In this document: piece by piece, positions 1-5,994 of the stretch
How positions within the stretch are numbered: position 1 is the stretch's first letter
Layout: every line of letters begins with the position of its first letter
The notes under the pieces: model-generated
Databases searched by the model: none
What the model was told of the DNA's origin: nothing
Seen by the model: only the letters and a program-made list of their open reading frames with translations
Program-made: the position numbers and the translations under genes
Assembly (NCBI GenBank): GCA_024691625.1
Contig: JAILNL010000140.1
Coordinates: 1-11,899, forward strand
Direction of reading: 5' to 3'
DNA from: Schwartzia sp. (in: firmicutes)
GTDB taxonomy: Bacteria; Bacillota; Negativicutes; Selenomonadales; Selenomonadaceae
Length of the DNA stretch: 11,899 nt

Positions 1-167
1 TCTTTTTCGTTATCTGCGGTTTTGAGGAAAAGTGCAGCAATCTGTTCAAAGCCTTCTTTCTTTGCTTTTGAAGCAAAGTAGGTATACTTGTTGCGTGCCT
101 GACTCTCGCCGGCAAAAGCTGCCTGAAGGTTTTTCTCTGTCTGCGTTCCTGCGTACTTGTTGGCCAT
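1..167 (-). CDS. rbr: Rubrerythrin, N-terminal part (runs off the left edge)
   Basis: The reverse strand reads MANKYAGTQTEKNLQAAFAG, then ESQARNKYTYFASKAKKEGF and EQIAALFLKTADNEKE, before the window ends. This is the typical start of rubrerythrin, the non-haem di-iron peroxidase that reduces hydrogen peroxide in the cytoplasm of anaerobes using electrons from rubredoxin or NADH-linked partners. The visible Glu of GESQARNKY and the Glu of the NEKE run belong to the ferritin-like di-iron site. The rubredoxin-like C-terminal domain lies outside the window. The start is fixed by an AGGAGGT ribosome binding site (about 174-181 on this strand) five bases before the ATG at 167. The gene is divergent from the ferredoxin operon, with its own promoter at 234-262 overlapped by a PerR-like box, which fits peroxide-induced expression. 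Identity is near certain; only 55 codons are visible. Confidence 0.93.
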   Translation of the reverse strand, partial: MANKYAGTQTEKNLQAAFAGESQARNKYTYFASKAKKEGFEQIAALFLKTADNEK

Positions 168-233
168 AATTTTTACCTCCTACAATATATAAATAAAATA
201 AATTAAGTTTATGCAATTTGATTGATTAAGAGT

Positions 234-262
234 ATTATAACAATTTTAAGATTAAAATGCAA
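234..262 (-). promoter_or_regulatory. Promoter of the rubrerythrin gene
   Basis: On the reverse strand there is a -35 TTGCAT (262-257), a 17-base spacer and a perfect -10 TATAAT (239-234), followed by about 60 bases of AT-rich leader to the rubrerythrin ATG. This is a standard sigma-A promoter. The PerR-like box at 235-249 covers the -10, so a bound repressor would block RNA polymerase. Confidence 0.75.
235..249. promoter_or_regulatory. PerR-box-like operator over the rubrerythrin -10
   Basis: The forward strand reads TTATAACAATTTTAA, a 7-1-7 inverted repeat that matches the established PerR consensus TTATAATNATTATAA at 12 of 14 arm positions. It overlaps the -10 box of the rubrerythrin promoter. 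PerR is the peroxide-sensing Fur-family repressor, and rubrerythrin is a known PerR target in anaerobic Firmicutes. The operator assignment is inference from motif and context; the perR gene itself is not in the window. Confidence 0.6.
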
Positions 263-322
263 TATGAAAAAAATGATAATAGCCTTACACGCAAGTGCTT
301 TGTAACGCAGTCACAGTAATAT

Positions 323-361
323 GATTCATGTTCTGTCATAATTTATGACAGAACATGAATC
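323..361. repeat. Perfect 39-bp palindrome (19-1-19)
   Basis: The left arm GATTCATGTTCTGTCATAA (323-341) is exactly reverse-complemented at 343-361 around the single base T342. It sits in the divergent region between rubrerythrin and the ferredoxin operon, 62 bases before the ferredoxin start. There is no T-run after either arm, so it does not look like an intrinsic terminator. The dyad core TGTCATAATTTATGACA resembles the binding site of a dimeric regulator. It could be an operator or a 5' leader hairpin; the regulator is unknown. Confidence 0.85.
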
Positions 362-423
362 TGAACATAATGCTGCATCATCCGGGGGATGGGCAGTGTG
401 ATGGGAAAGAGAGGAAGTATTGT

Positions 424-627
424 ATGGTGAAAGTTAAACGGCGCCGTGCGGTAATAAGCCGTGACATATACGTAGCATGCGGCAGCTGCGAGGACGTGTG
501 TCCAAAAGGTGCAGCAAGAGTAATACGCGGAAGCTATGCTGAAGCTGATGCATCGCTGTGTATAGGCTGCGGACGCTGTGAGATGGTCTGTCCTGCCGGA
601 GCAATAACTATGGAGGTGGCAGAATGA
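424..627 (+). CDS. Small 4Fe-4S dicluster ferredoxin with one substituted cluster ligand
   Basis: This 67-residue cytoplasmic electron-transfer protein has two ferredoxin repeats. Repeat 2 is complete (C46-x2-C49-x2-C52-x3-C56-P). Repeat 1 keeps C19, C22 and C26-P, but the position of its first Cys is Tyr16 (codon TAC, one base from TGC). In this fold cluster I would normally use that residue with C19, C22 and C56, so cluster I may be [3Fe-4S], have a different fourth ligand, or be absent. The ATG at 424 is chosen because GAGGAAG lies about nine bases upstream (411-417) and the protein then begins MVKVKRRRAVISRD, a typical start for this family. An in-frame ATG at 355 lies inside the palindrome without a ribosome site and adds a tail unlike a ferredoxin. 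The stop overlaps the next start (ATGA), indicating coupled translation with the membrane protein, its likely redox partner. Confidence 0.85.
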   Translation: MVKVKRRRAVISRDIYVACGSCEDVCPKGAARVIRGSYAEADASLCIGCGRCEMVCPAGAITMEVAE

Positions 628-1214
628 AGCCTATACAGCCGATTAAGAAGAACTGGTATCATTATCTTTGGATATGGTCTGTGTTTTATTTTGCTATGGG
701 ATTTTTCAATATTCTTTTCGCATGGCTGGGACTTATCAGCTTCTGCCTGCCGTTTATCTTTGCTTTCGGATATGGAACCAAGGACTTTTGCAACCGCTAC
801 TGTGACAGAGGGCAGCTGCTGCGTGTGCTTGGCGGGCAGGTCGGCCTTTCAAAGGGTGTACTTATGCCGTCATGGATAAGGAGTTCATGGTTCAGATATG
901 GGTTTCTTGCATTTTTTATGACCATGTTCGGGCAGATGCTTTATACGACGTATCTTGTGGCATCAGGAATAAAAGAGCTTTCTGAGACGGTTACGCTTTT
1001 CTGGAGTATACGGGTGCCCTGGGAATGGGCGTATACGGCAGGCAGCGTGGAGCCGTGGCAGGCACAGTTCGCGTTCGGGCTTTACAGTCTTATGCTGACT
1101 TCGGCAATAATAGGCATTGTGCTGATGCTTCTTTACAAGCCACGGTCATGGTGTGCTGTGTGTCCTATGGGGACTATGACACAGATGATTTGTAAGTTAC
1201 GGAACAAAGAATAA
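624..1214 (+). CDS. Membrane-bound 4Fe-4S binding protein (NapH/NosR C-terminal-like)
   Basis: This is a 196-residue integral membrane protein with hydrophobic segments at about 14-34, 36-50, 90-112 and 146-171. Two Cys pairs sit at segment ends: C56-x3-C60 followed by DRGQLL, and C177-x2-C180-PMGT. This CxxxC/CxxCP arrangement occurs in the polyferredoxin-like membrane proteins related to NapH and the NosR/NirI C-terminus, which pass electrons between quinone or flavin carriers and soluble ferredoxins. Compared with those, this protein is a short version without extra ferredoxin domains, which are supplied by the small ferredoxin gene it overlaps by four bases. The ATG at 624 has a strong TGGAGGTGG site at 611-619. 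The pair ends at the palindromic terminator at 1224. The actual electron donor and acceptor cannot be read from the sequence; no terminal reductase lies beside it. Confidence 0.8.
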   Translation: MKPIQPIKKNWYHYLWIWSVFYFAMGFFNILFAWLGLISFCLPFIFAFGYGTKDFCNRYCDRGQLLRVLGGQVGLSKGVLMPSWIRSSWFRYGFLAFFMTMFGQMLYTTYLVASGIKELSETVTLFWSIRVPWEWAYTAGSVEPWQAQFAFGLYSLMLTSAIIGIVLMLLYKPRSWCAVCPMGTMTQMICKLRNKE

Positions 1215-1223
1215 GAAAGATTA

Positions 1224-1270
1224 AAAGGGCTTTAGAATAGTCCAATAATTGGACTATTCTAAAGCCCTTT
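1224..1270. terminator. Perfect 47-bp palindrome serving as bidirectional terminator
   Basis: Arms of 23 bases (1224-1246 and 1248-1270) are perfectly complementary around A1247, starting AAAGGGCTTTAG and ending CTAAAGCCCTTT. It fills the gap between two convergent genes, nine bases after the membrane-protein stop and two bases before the dsdA stop. On the forward strand the stem ends in TTT then ACTTATTTG; on the reverse strand it ends in TTTT then AATCTTTCTT. The weak T-runs on both sides and the placement fit a shared rho-independent terminator. Confidence 0.8.
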
Positions 1271-1272
1271 AC

Positions 1273-2622
1273 TTATTTGTTCAGATATTCTTTCCACACT
1301 TCTTCGGGAACGAGCTTTCCCCCTGTAGCCCAGCATATCTGGGCTGCGTTATTCAGCTTATCATTGTCTATGGAGTGAGCGGCAAGATAGGATAAGCCTT
1401 TTTCGTCCGCGGTGAGTGAAACCGGGCCGATAAATGCGGCGCAGCTTGAAGGCTCGATGCGGACATTTTCAGTATCAATCAGCATTCGCATAAAGGTATA
1501 AAGCTTTTCGTCCTGTATCGTGAAATCACCTGAAAGAAGGTTTCGGTCTATTCGGGTGACGAATCCCGACGGACTTGCACAGGCAAGACCGTCAGCCTCC
1601 GACATTCCGTGTATATCAAAGTCTGCGACGTTTGCCTTTTCATATAAATCCGACGACATTCCGATAAGCACGGAAGGGAAGAGGACAGGCTCACAGAAGA
1701 ATACATGGACATTATCCTTGAAAATACGTTTCAGCCCATAGAGTATACCTCCCGGCGCACCGCCTACCCCGCAGGGGATATATACAATCAGAGGGTGCTG
1801 CCCGTCAACGGGAATATTCATTCCTTCAAGCTGCTTCTGCAGGCGTTTTGCAGCGACGGCATAGCCCAAAAACAGCGCAACGGAATACTCATCATCAACA
1901 AAATAGCTCATGGGATCTTCATCGGAAAGGCGGCGGCCTTCTGCGACAGCCTTGGAATAGTCATCATCATATTCGATGACTTCGACACCCTTTGAGCGCA
2001 GGAGGTCTTTTTTCCACTGCTTCGCGTCCGCTGACATATGGACCTTGACCTTAAAACCGATAGCGGCGCTCATAATACCGATGGAAAGCCCAAGATTACC
2101 CGTGGAGCCTACCTGTACAGTGTATTTGCTGAAGAAGTCACGGTATTCTTTGTCTGCAAGCTTTTCGTAGTTATCCGAATATGTGAGGAGTCCTGCCTCA
2201 TACGCCAAATCCTCCGCGTGCTTAAGTACCTCGTAAATACCGCCGCGGGCCTTTACGGATCCTGCAATGGCAAGATGGCTGTCCGTTTTCAAAAGAAGTT
2301 GGCCGGGAATTTCTGTGTTAAAATCCTTTTCAAGCTGCCTCTGCATGGCAGAAATCTGTACCAGTGGGGATTCAATAATGCCATTCGTTTCCCGAGTTTC
2401 CGGGAAGCACTTCATTATGTATGGAGCAAAGCGTTCCAGACGCTTCTCTGCTTCTTCAATATCTCGGTCTGAAACTACAAGCTGGCATAGCGCGTCAACC
2501 GTATCGAAAGGGAGATATTTATTGTTCAGCCACAGAGTTTCCTGTTTTTCGGCGATATCCCTGAATACAGAGTCTTTTTTTACCATTTCAGATGCATAGG
2601 CTTTCATAACGGCGTGGGTCAC
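1273..2622 (-). CDS. dsdA: D-serine ammonia-lyase (D-serine dehydratase)
   Basis: This cytoplasmic PLP enzyme converts D-serine to pyruvate and ammonia, detoxifying D-serine and yielding carbon and nitrogen. The 449-residue product aligns along its length with E. coli DsdA (about 442 residues). The PLP Schiff-base lysine is K124 in GSVKARGGIYEVL, the phosphate-binding loop is GSTGNLG at 172-178, and the family stretches HMSADAKQWKKD, FLGYAVAAKRL, CGVGGAPGG and EADGLACASPSGFV are all present. CGVGGAPGG differs from the usual CGVGGGPGG by one Ala. The start is uncertain: GTG at 2622 directly abuts an AGAGGAG site, while ATG at 2607 is about 14 bases from it; both spacings are atypical, and the difference is five residues. 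The gene is single, with its own promoter at 2661-2689, and shares a terminator with the opposing operon. No DsdC regulator or DsdX transporter is adjacent. Confidence 0.95.
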   Translation of the reverse strand: MTHAVMKAYASEMVKKDSVFRDIAEKQETLWLNNKYLPFDTVDALCQLVVSDRDIEEAEKRLERFAPYIMKCFPETRETNGIIESPLVQISAMQRQLEKDFNTEIPGQLLLKTDSHLAIAGSVKARGGIYEVLKHAEDLAYEAGLLTYSDNYEKLADKEYRDFFSKYTVQVGSTGNLGLSIGIMSAAIGFKVKVHMSADAKQWKKDLLRSKGVEVIEYDDDYSKAVAEGRRLSDEDPMSYFVDDEYSVALFLGYAVAAKRLQKQLEGMNIPVDGQHPLIVYIPCGVGGAPGGILYGLKRIFKDNVHVFFCEPVLFPSVLIGMSSDLYEKANVADFDIHGMSEADGLACASPSGFVTRIDRNLLSGDFTIQDEKLYTFMRMLIDTENVRIEPSSCAAFIGPVSLTADEKGLSYLAAHSIDNDKLNNAAQICWATGGKLVPEEVWKEYLNK

Positions 2623-2660
2623 TCCTCTTTGGGGCAGAATTCAGTTTTTACGTTTCTTGG

Positions 2661-2689
2661 ATTGTAGCAGAAATGCTGACTTAATACAA
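2661..2689 (-). promoter_or_regulatory. Promoter of dsdA
   Basis: The reverse strand carries -35 TTGTAT (2689-2684), a 17-base spacer and -10 TACAAT (2666-2661), preceded by TGC, which makes it an extended -10. It lies about 40 bases before the dsdA start. No clear operator dyad is seen beside it. Confidence 0.6.
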
Positions 2690-2765
2690 TTAAATGTACT
2701 GCAGCGCTGTGGGGAATAGTTGGAATTTAATCGAAATACAAGGAAAAATATGCGGCCTACTAACG

Positions 2766-2807
2766 CTATATGTGTATATTGACATGGTTAGCAGAGAAAT
2801 ATACCAT
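2766..2807 (+). promoter_or_regulatory. Promoter of the HD hydrolase with upstream 14-bp element
   Basis: A perfect -35 TTGACA (2779-2784), 17-base spacer and weaker -10 TACCAT (2802-2807) precede the HD gene. The 14-bp sequence CTATATGTGTATAT (2766-2779) abuts and shares one base with the -35. Nearly the same 20-base string, up to and including TTGACAT, recurs at the metQ promoter (one mismatch), so the two genes may share a regulator. Confidence 0.55.
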
Positions 2808-2838
2808 GTATTTTAATACGAGAAAGGGAGTGGGATTC

Positions 2839-3447
2839 ATGGAAGCAATATCGAGAGAAGATGCGCTGGCACTGCTGAAGAAATACAATAAAGATCCGTT
2901 TCATCTGCAGCACGCATTCACCGTCGAAGCTGTTATGAAATGGTTCGCAAAGGAAATGGGCTATGGAGACGATGCGGATTACTGGGGTATTGTCGGGCTT
3001 TTGCATGACATTGATTTTGAGCTGTATCCCACAGAGCACTGCGTAAAAGCACCTGAGCTTTTGCGTGAGGGCGGGGTAGGAGAGGACATCATTCATGCGG
3101 TTGTATCTCACGGTTATGGGATTACAATCGGGAATGGAACAACCCTTGATACCAAGCCGGAGCATACAATGGAAAAGGTTCTGTTTGCGGTAGATGAGCT
3201 TACAGGGCTTATAGGCGCGGCGGCACTTATGCGCCCTTCCAAGAGCACCAAGGATATGGAGCTTAAATTGCTGAAGAAGAAATATAAAAGCAAAGGCTTT
3301 GCCGCAGGCTGCTCCCGTGAAGTTATCGAGCGCGGTGCAGAGCAGCTTGGATGGGAGCTGGACAAACTTTTAACGCTAACCCTGCAGGCTATGGCAGCTA
3401 CGGAAGATGATCTCCGTAAGGAAATCGAGGAACACACCGCGGCATAA
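2839..3447 (+). CDS. HD-domain hydrolase of unknown substrate
   Basis: This is a 202-residue soluble protein. Metal-binding residues of the HD phosphohydrolase superfamily are visible: H25 in LQHAF, H56-D57 in GLLHDID, H91 in VVSHGYG and D119 in FAVDELTG. The C-terminal third is Lys/Glu-rich and helical without a second recognisable domain, so this is a stand-alone single-domain HD protein of the type often annotated as a predicted HD-superfamily hydrolase. Family members usually cleave phosphomonoesters or nucleotides, but the substrate here cannot be inferred. The ATG at 2839 is preferred because GGGAG (2826-2830) lies eight bases upstream; an in-frame start at 2770 would lie upstream of the predicted -35 box. 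No terminator is seen before metQ, so some read-through into metQ is possible, although metQ has its own promoter. Confidence 0.8.
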   Translation: MEAISREDALALLKKYNKDPFHLQHAFTVEAVMKWFAKEMGYGDDADYWGIVGLLHDIDFELYPTEHCVKAPELLREGGVGEDIIHAVVSHGYGITIGNGTTLDTKPEHTMEKVLFAVDELTGLIGAAALMRPSKSTKDMELKLLKKKYKSKGFAAGCSREVIERGAEQLGWELDKLLTLTLQAMAATEDDLRKEIEEHTAA

Positions 3448-3472
3448 TAGTTTTAGACAATTCATACTAAAT

Positions 3473-3517
3473 CTATATGTATATATTGACATCTCCCCTA
3501 TATGTGTATATCACATA
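3473..3517 (+). promoter_or_regulatory. metQ promoter with two copies of a 14-bp element
   Basis: CTATATGTATATAT (3473-3486) overlaps the -35 TTGACA (3486-3491) by one base. After 17 bases comes TATCAC (3509-3514), a possible -10. A second copy, CTATATGTGTATAT (3498-3511), lies in the spacer 25 bases from the first and forms the left part of an inverted repeat TATGTG-TATAT-CACATA (3501-3517). A protein bound there would cover the -10. This is not a SAM riboswitch: the leader from here to the gene is too short and lacks the conserved core. Confidence 0.5.
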
Positions 3518-3545
3518 GACATTATATGAATTAGGGGGAATAAAA

Positions 3546-4414
3546 ATGAAACTGAAAAGGTTTGGATTTTTAATCATAGGGCTGATTTCTGTGTTGGCGC
3601 TGCTTTTGGCGGGCTGTGGAGGAACGGCACAGAAGGAGACCAAGTCTGCGGCAGCGGAGTCACATGAAAACAAGCCGGCATGCTGCAGCGGAGAGATTAA
3701 GGAAATAAAGATTGGTGCTACGGCAGGGCCTCACGCAGAGGTTGTCGAGGCAGTGGCGAAGGAAGCCGCAAATCACGGGCTCCTGGTGAAGGTTATTGAG
3801 TTCTCGGATTACATTACACCGGATAAGGCTCTGGCTGATGGAGAGATTGACCTTAACAGCTATCAGCACGAACCGTTTTTGAAGAACTTCGCGTCACAGA
3901 ACAATGCGGAGCTTTCGCCTATTGGAACGACGATTTTGATGCGCATGGGCATTTACAGCGACAAAATTAAAAACGTAAATGATATCCCTGACGGAGCAAA
4001 AATTGCGATTCCGAATGACCCGACGAACGGCGGGCGTGCACTTATGCTTTTGGCAAAGGCGGGAGTGATTGAGCTTCCTGAAAATAATTTCAAGGCTACG
4101 GTACAGGATATCAAAGCAAACCCGAAAAAACTGCAGTTTGTCGAGCTGGAGGCGGCACAGCTTCCGCGCAGTCTCAGTGACGTAGATGCAGCAGTTATCA
4201 CGATGAATTACGTCATGAGCGGCGGGCTTGATGTAGAGAAGCAGGGAATATTCCTTGAGGACAAAACGGAGCCTTTGGCTGTAATGGTGCTTGCAGCACG
4301 GACAAAGGACAAGGATAAGCCGGAATACAAAAAATCGCGGAGATTTTCCACTCTGAAGCAGTTCACAAGTTCATTGCGGAAAAGTACAAGGGTACGATTG
4401 TACCGGCGGAATAA
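3546..4414 (+). CDS. metQ: D/L-methionine-binding lipoprotein MetQ, frameshifted near the C-terminus
   Basis: This is the extracytoplasmic substrate-binding lipoprotein of a MetNIQ methionine ABC transporter (NlpA family). The signal peptide ends in the lipobox LLAGC with C24 as the lipidated Cys. Family motifs follow: IGATAGPHAEV, DGEIDLNSYQHEPFL, IAIPNDPTNGGRAL and AAQLPRSLSDVDAAVI. At 4329-4334 there are six A's where seven would restore the family C-terminus KKIAEIFHSEAVHKFIAEKY, then KGTIVPAE and a stop at 4412-4414 (289 residues). As written, the frame instead runs to 4493 straight through the terminator at 4437-4480 and gives an unrelated Arg/Lys-rich tail. The ribosome site AGGGGG (3533-3538) is seven bases before ATG. 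No metN or metI lies nearby, so this is an orphan binding protein. A CC pair sits in the linker (KPACCSGEIK). Confidence 0.88.
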
Positions 4415-4436
4415 AAGCTGTTACAAATTTAAGAGT

Positions 4437-4480
4437 AAAGAACGTCCGACAGTGCTGAGTGCACGCGGGCGTTCTTTTTT
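4437..4480 (+). terminator. Rho-independent terminator after metQ
   Basis: AAAGAACGTCCG (4437-4448) pairs with CGGGCGTTCTTT (4466-4477) with one G.U wobble, and the inner GTGC/GCAC (4452-4455, 4461-4464) extends the hairpin. A T-run follows (4475-4480). It lies 22 bases after the restored metQ stop, as expected for the true gene end. Confidence 0.85.
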
Positions 4481-4512
4481 GTGCGGAGAATGATATGCGG
4501 GGAAAGCTGTGC

Positions 4513-4518
4513 TATACT
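4513..4518 (+). promoter_or_regulatory. Extended -10 box before the serine hydrolase
   Basis: TGCTATACT (4510-4518) is an extended -10 (TATACT with TGn). No good -35 is present at 17 bases (ATGATA at 4490-4495). The position, after the metQ terminator and about 48 bases before the start codon, supports a promoter for the hydrolase and helicase genes. Confidence 0.45.
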
Positions 4519-4565
4519 GATTCCGTAAGGATATTGCGTTTCATGGAATCAAAGGGGGCGTATGT

Positions 4566-5970
4566 ATGCGCAGAATCAGATTGATGGCGGCCCTTGTTTT
4601 TGTGTCCGGAATTTTATTTCAGGCAGCCGTATGCGAAGCGGCGAACAGGATAATACGGCTTGAGGGCTCCGGAATATCGGAAGAGACGTTTAATAGAATA
4701 GAGCAGCGGATAGAGTCAGATATAGCCAATGGCTTCACATCGGCGCAGCTCGTTGTGCGCCGACATGGCAGGCTGGTATATCAAAATGCATGGGGGGAGG
4801 GTAAACTCTTATACGAAGGATGGGAAAAGGCTTAAAAACGCACCGTCTGTGACGAACGATACTCTTTATGATTTGGCTTCAAATACGAAGATGTATGTGG
4901 TGAATTACGCCATTCAGTATATGGCATCCCATGACGGTCTTGATTTAGACACGAAGCTGATAGATATTTTCGGCAGGGAGTTTGCAGATAGTGTCCGATA
5001 TATCGCGTATGAGGACGGAGCCCCTGCGCCGCTTTTGCTGCAGCGCAGATGGAAGGCAGCTCTTACTGTTCGTGACCTTCTGCGGCATCAGGGAGGATTC
5101 CCTGCGGGGCCTGCATATCACAAGAGGTATTATGACCAGGAAAACCAGGAGTGGCAGACGGACAGGGAAAATGTTCTTTACGCGGGGGCAGGAGCAGACG
5201 AGGCAACGAAAAAACGCACGCTGAAACGTATTTTTGAGACTCCGTTGATGTATGAGCCCGGGACAGAGACGCTATACTCCGACGTGGATTATATGCTGCT
5301 CGGTCTTGTTGTGGAAAAGCTAACAGGGAAGGGACTTCAGCAGTACCTTTCGGAACATTTTTGGAATCCCATGAAGCTCAGGCATACTACCTACCGCCCA
5401 CTCGACCACGGGTTCAAGAAGAATGACTGCGCTGCGACGGAGCTGAACGGAAATACCCGCGACGGCGCGGTGTATTTCCCCGGAGTGCGTACCGAAACGC
5501 TTCAGGGAGAGGTGCATGACGAGCTTTCATGGTACTGCATGGAGGGAGTATCGGGGCACGCCGGGCTTTTTTCAAATGCAGGAGACCTGGCAAAGCTGGC
5601 AGAGCTCATGCTGACGGGGAAATACGGAAATAAGCAGTATTTTTCGCCTGATGTGATTGCTGAGTTTACGGAAGACTACGGCACGGGCTACGGTCTCGGT
5701 TGGTGGGTGCAGGGAGACCATGAATGGGACAGTTTTTTCGGAGAGAATGCGCCGTCCTCGGTTTTCGGGCATCAGGGCTGGACAGGGACATTAACTGTTA
5801 TAGATCCGGAGCATGATATGGTGATTGTATATCTTACCAATAAAATCAACACGCCCATTGAAAATCCCGCGGCTGATGCCAACGGTTTTTCGGGCAGCAG
5901 ATATGTTTCCGGCAGGCTTGGCTTCGTGCCCCGGTGGATTTACGCGGATTTGCTGAGCAGGGAGAAATAA
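4566..5970 (+). pseudogene. Secreted beta-lactamase-fold serine hydrolase (PBP4B/YfeW-like), frameshifted
   Basis: Two overlapping frames make one gene. Frame one (from ATG 4566, ribosome site AAGGGGG at 4552-4558) gives a signal peptide, likely cut after CEA, then VVRRHGRLVYQNAWG. It then shifts at the G6 run 4792-4797 and stops at 4833-4835. Frame two continues with RVNSYTKDGKRL and runs to 5970. Removing one G restores 467 residues with an uninterrupted join. Class C beta-lactamase/PBP-type motifs follow: S105-N-T-K108 (SxxK nucleophile), Y237-S-D239 in the YxN position within YSDVDYMLLG, GHAGLFSNAGDLAKL, and H402-Q-G404 in the KTG position. The likely role is a periplasmic or cell-surface DD-peptidase or esterase acting on peptidoglycan. 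YSDVDYMLLG and the C-terminal FVPRWIYADLL suggest the PBP4B branch. The helicase gene starts 24 bases downstream, probably in the same transcript. If the extra G is real the protein is lost. Confidence 0.85.
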
Positions 5971-5994
5971 CGACAGGAGAGCAGGGAAAACAGA

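Noticed and set aside
355..423. Upstream in-frame ATG at 355 as the ferredoxin start
   Set aside because: It lies within the 39-bp palindrome with no ribosome site, and the added residues do not resemble a ferredoxin; ATG 424 has a good site.
2770..2838. Upstream start at 2770 for the HD hydrolase
   Set aside because: It lies upstream of the likely -35 box and lacks a ribosome site; ATG 2839 is preceded by GGGAG at ideal distance.
3501..3517. TATGTG-TATAT-CACATA as a CRP/FNR site
   Set aside because: The half-site spacing is wrong for TGTGA-N6-TCACA and the half-sites are not TTGAT/ATCAA; kept only as an unidentified operator candidate.
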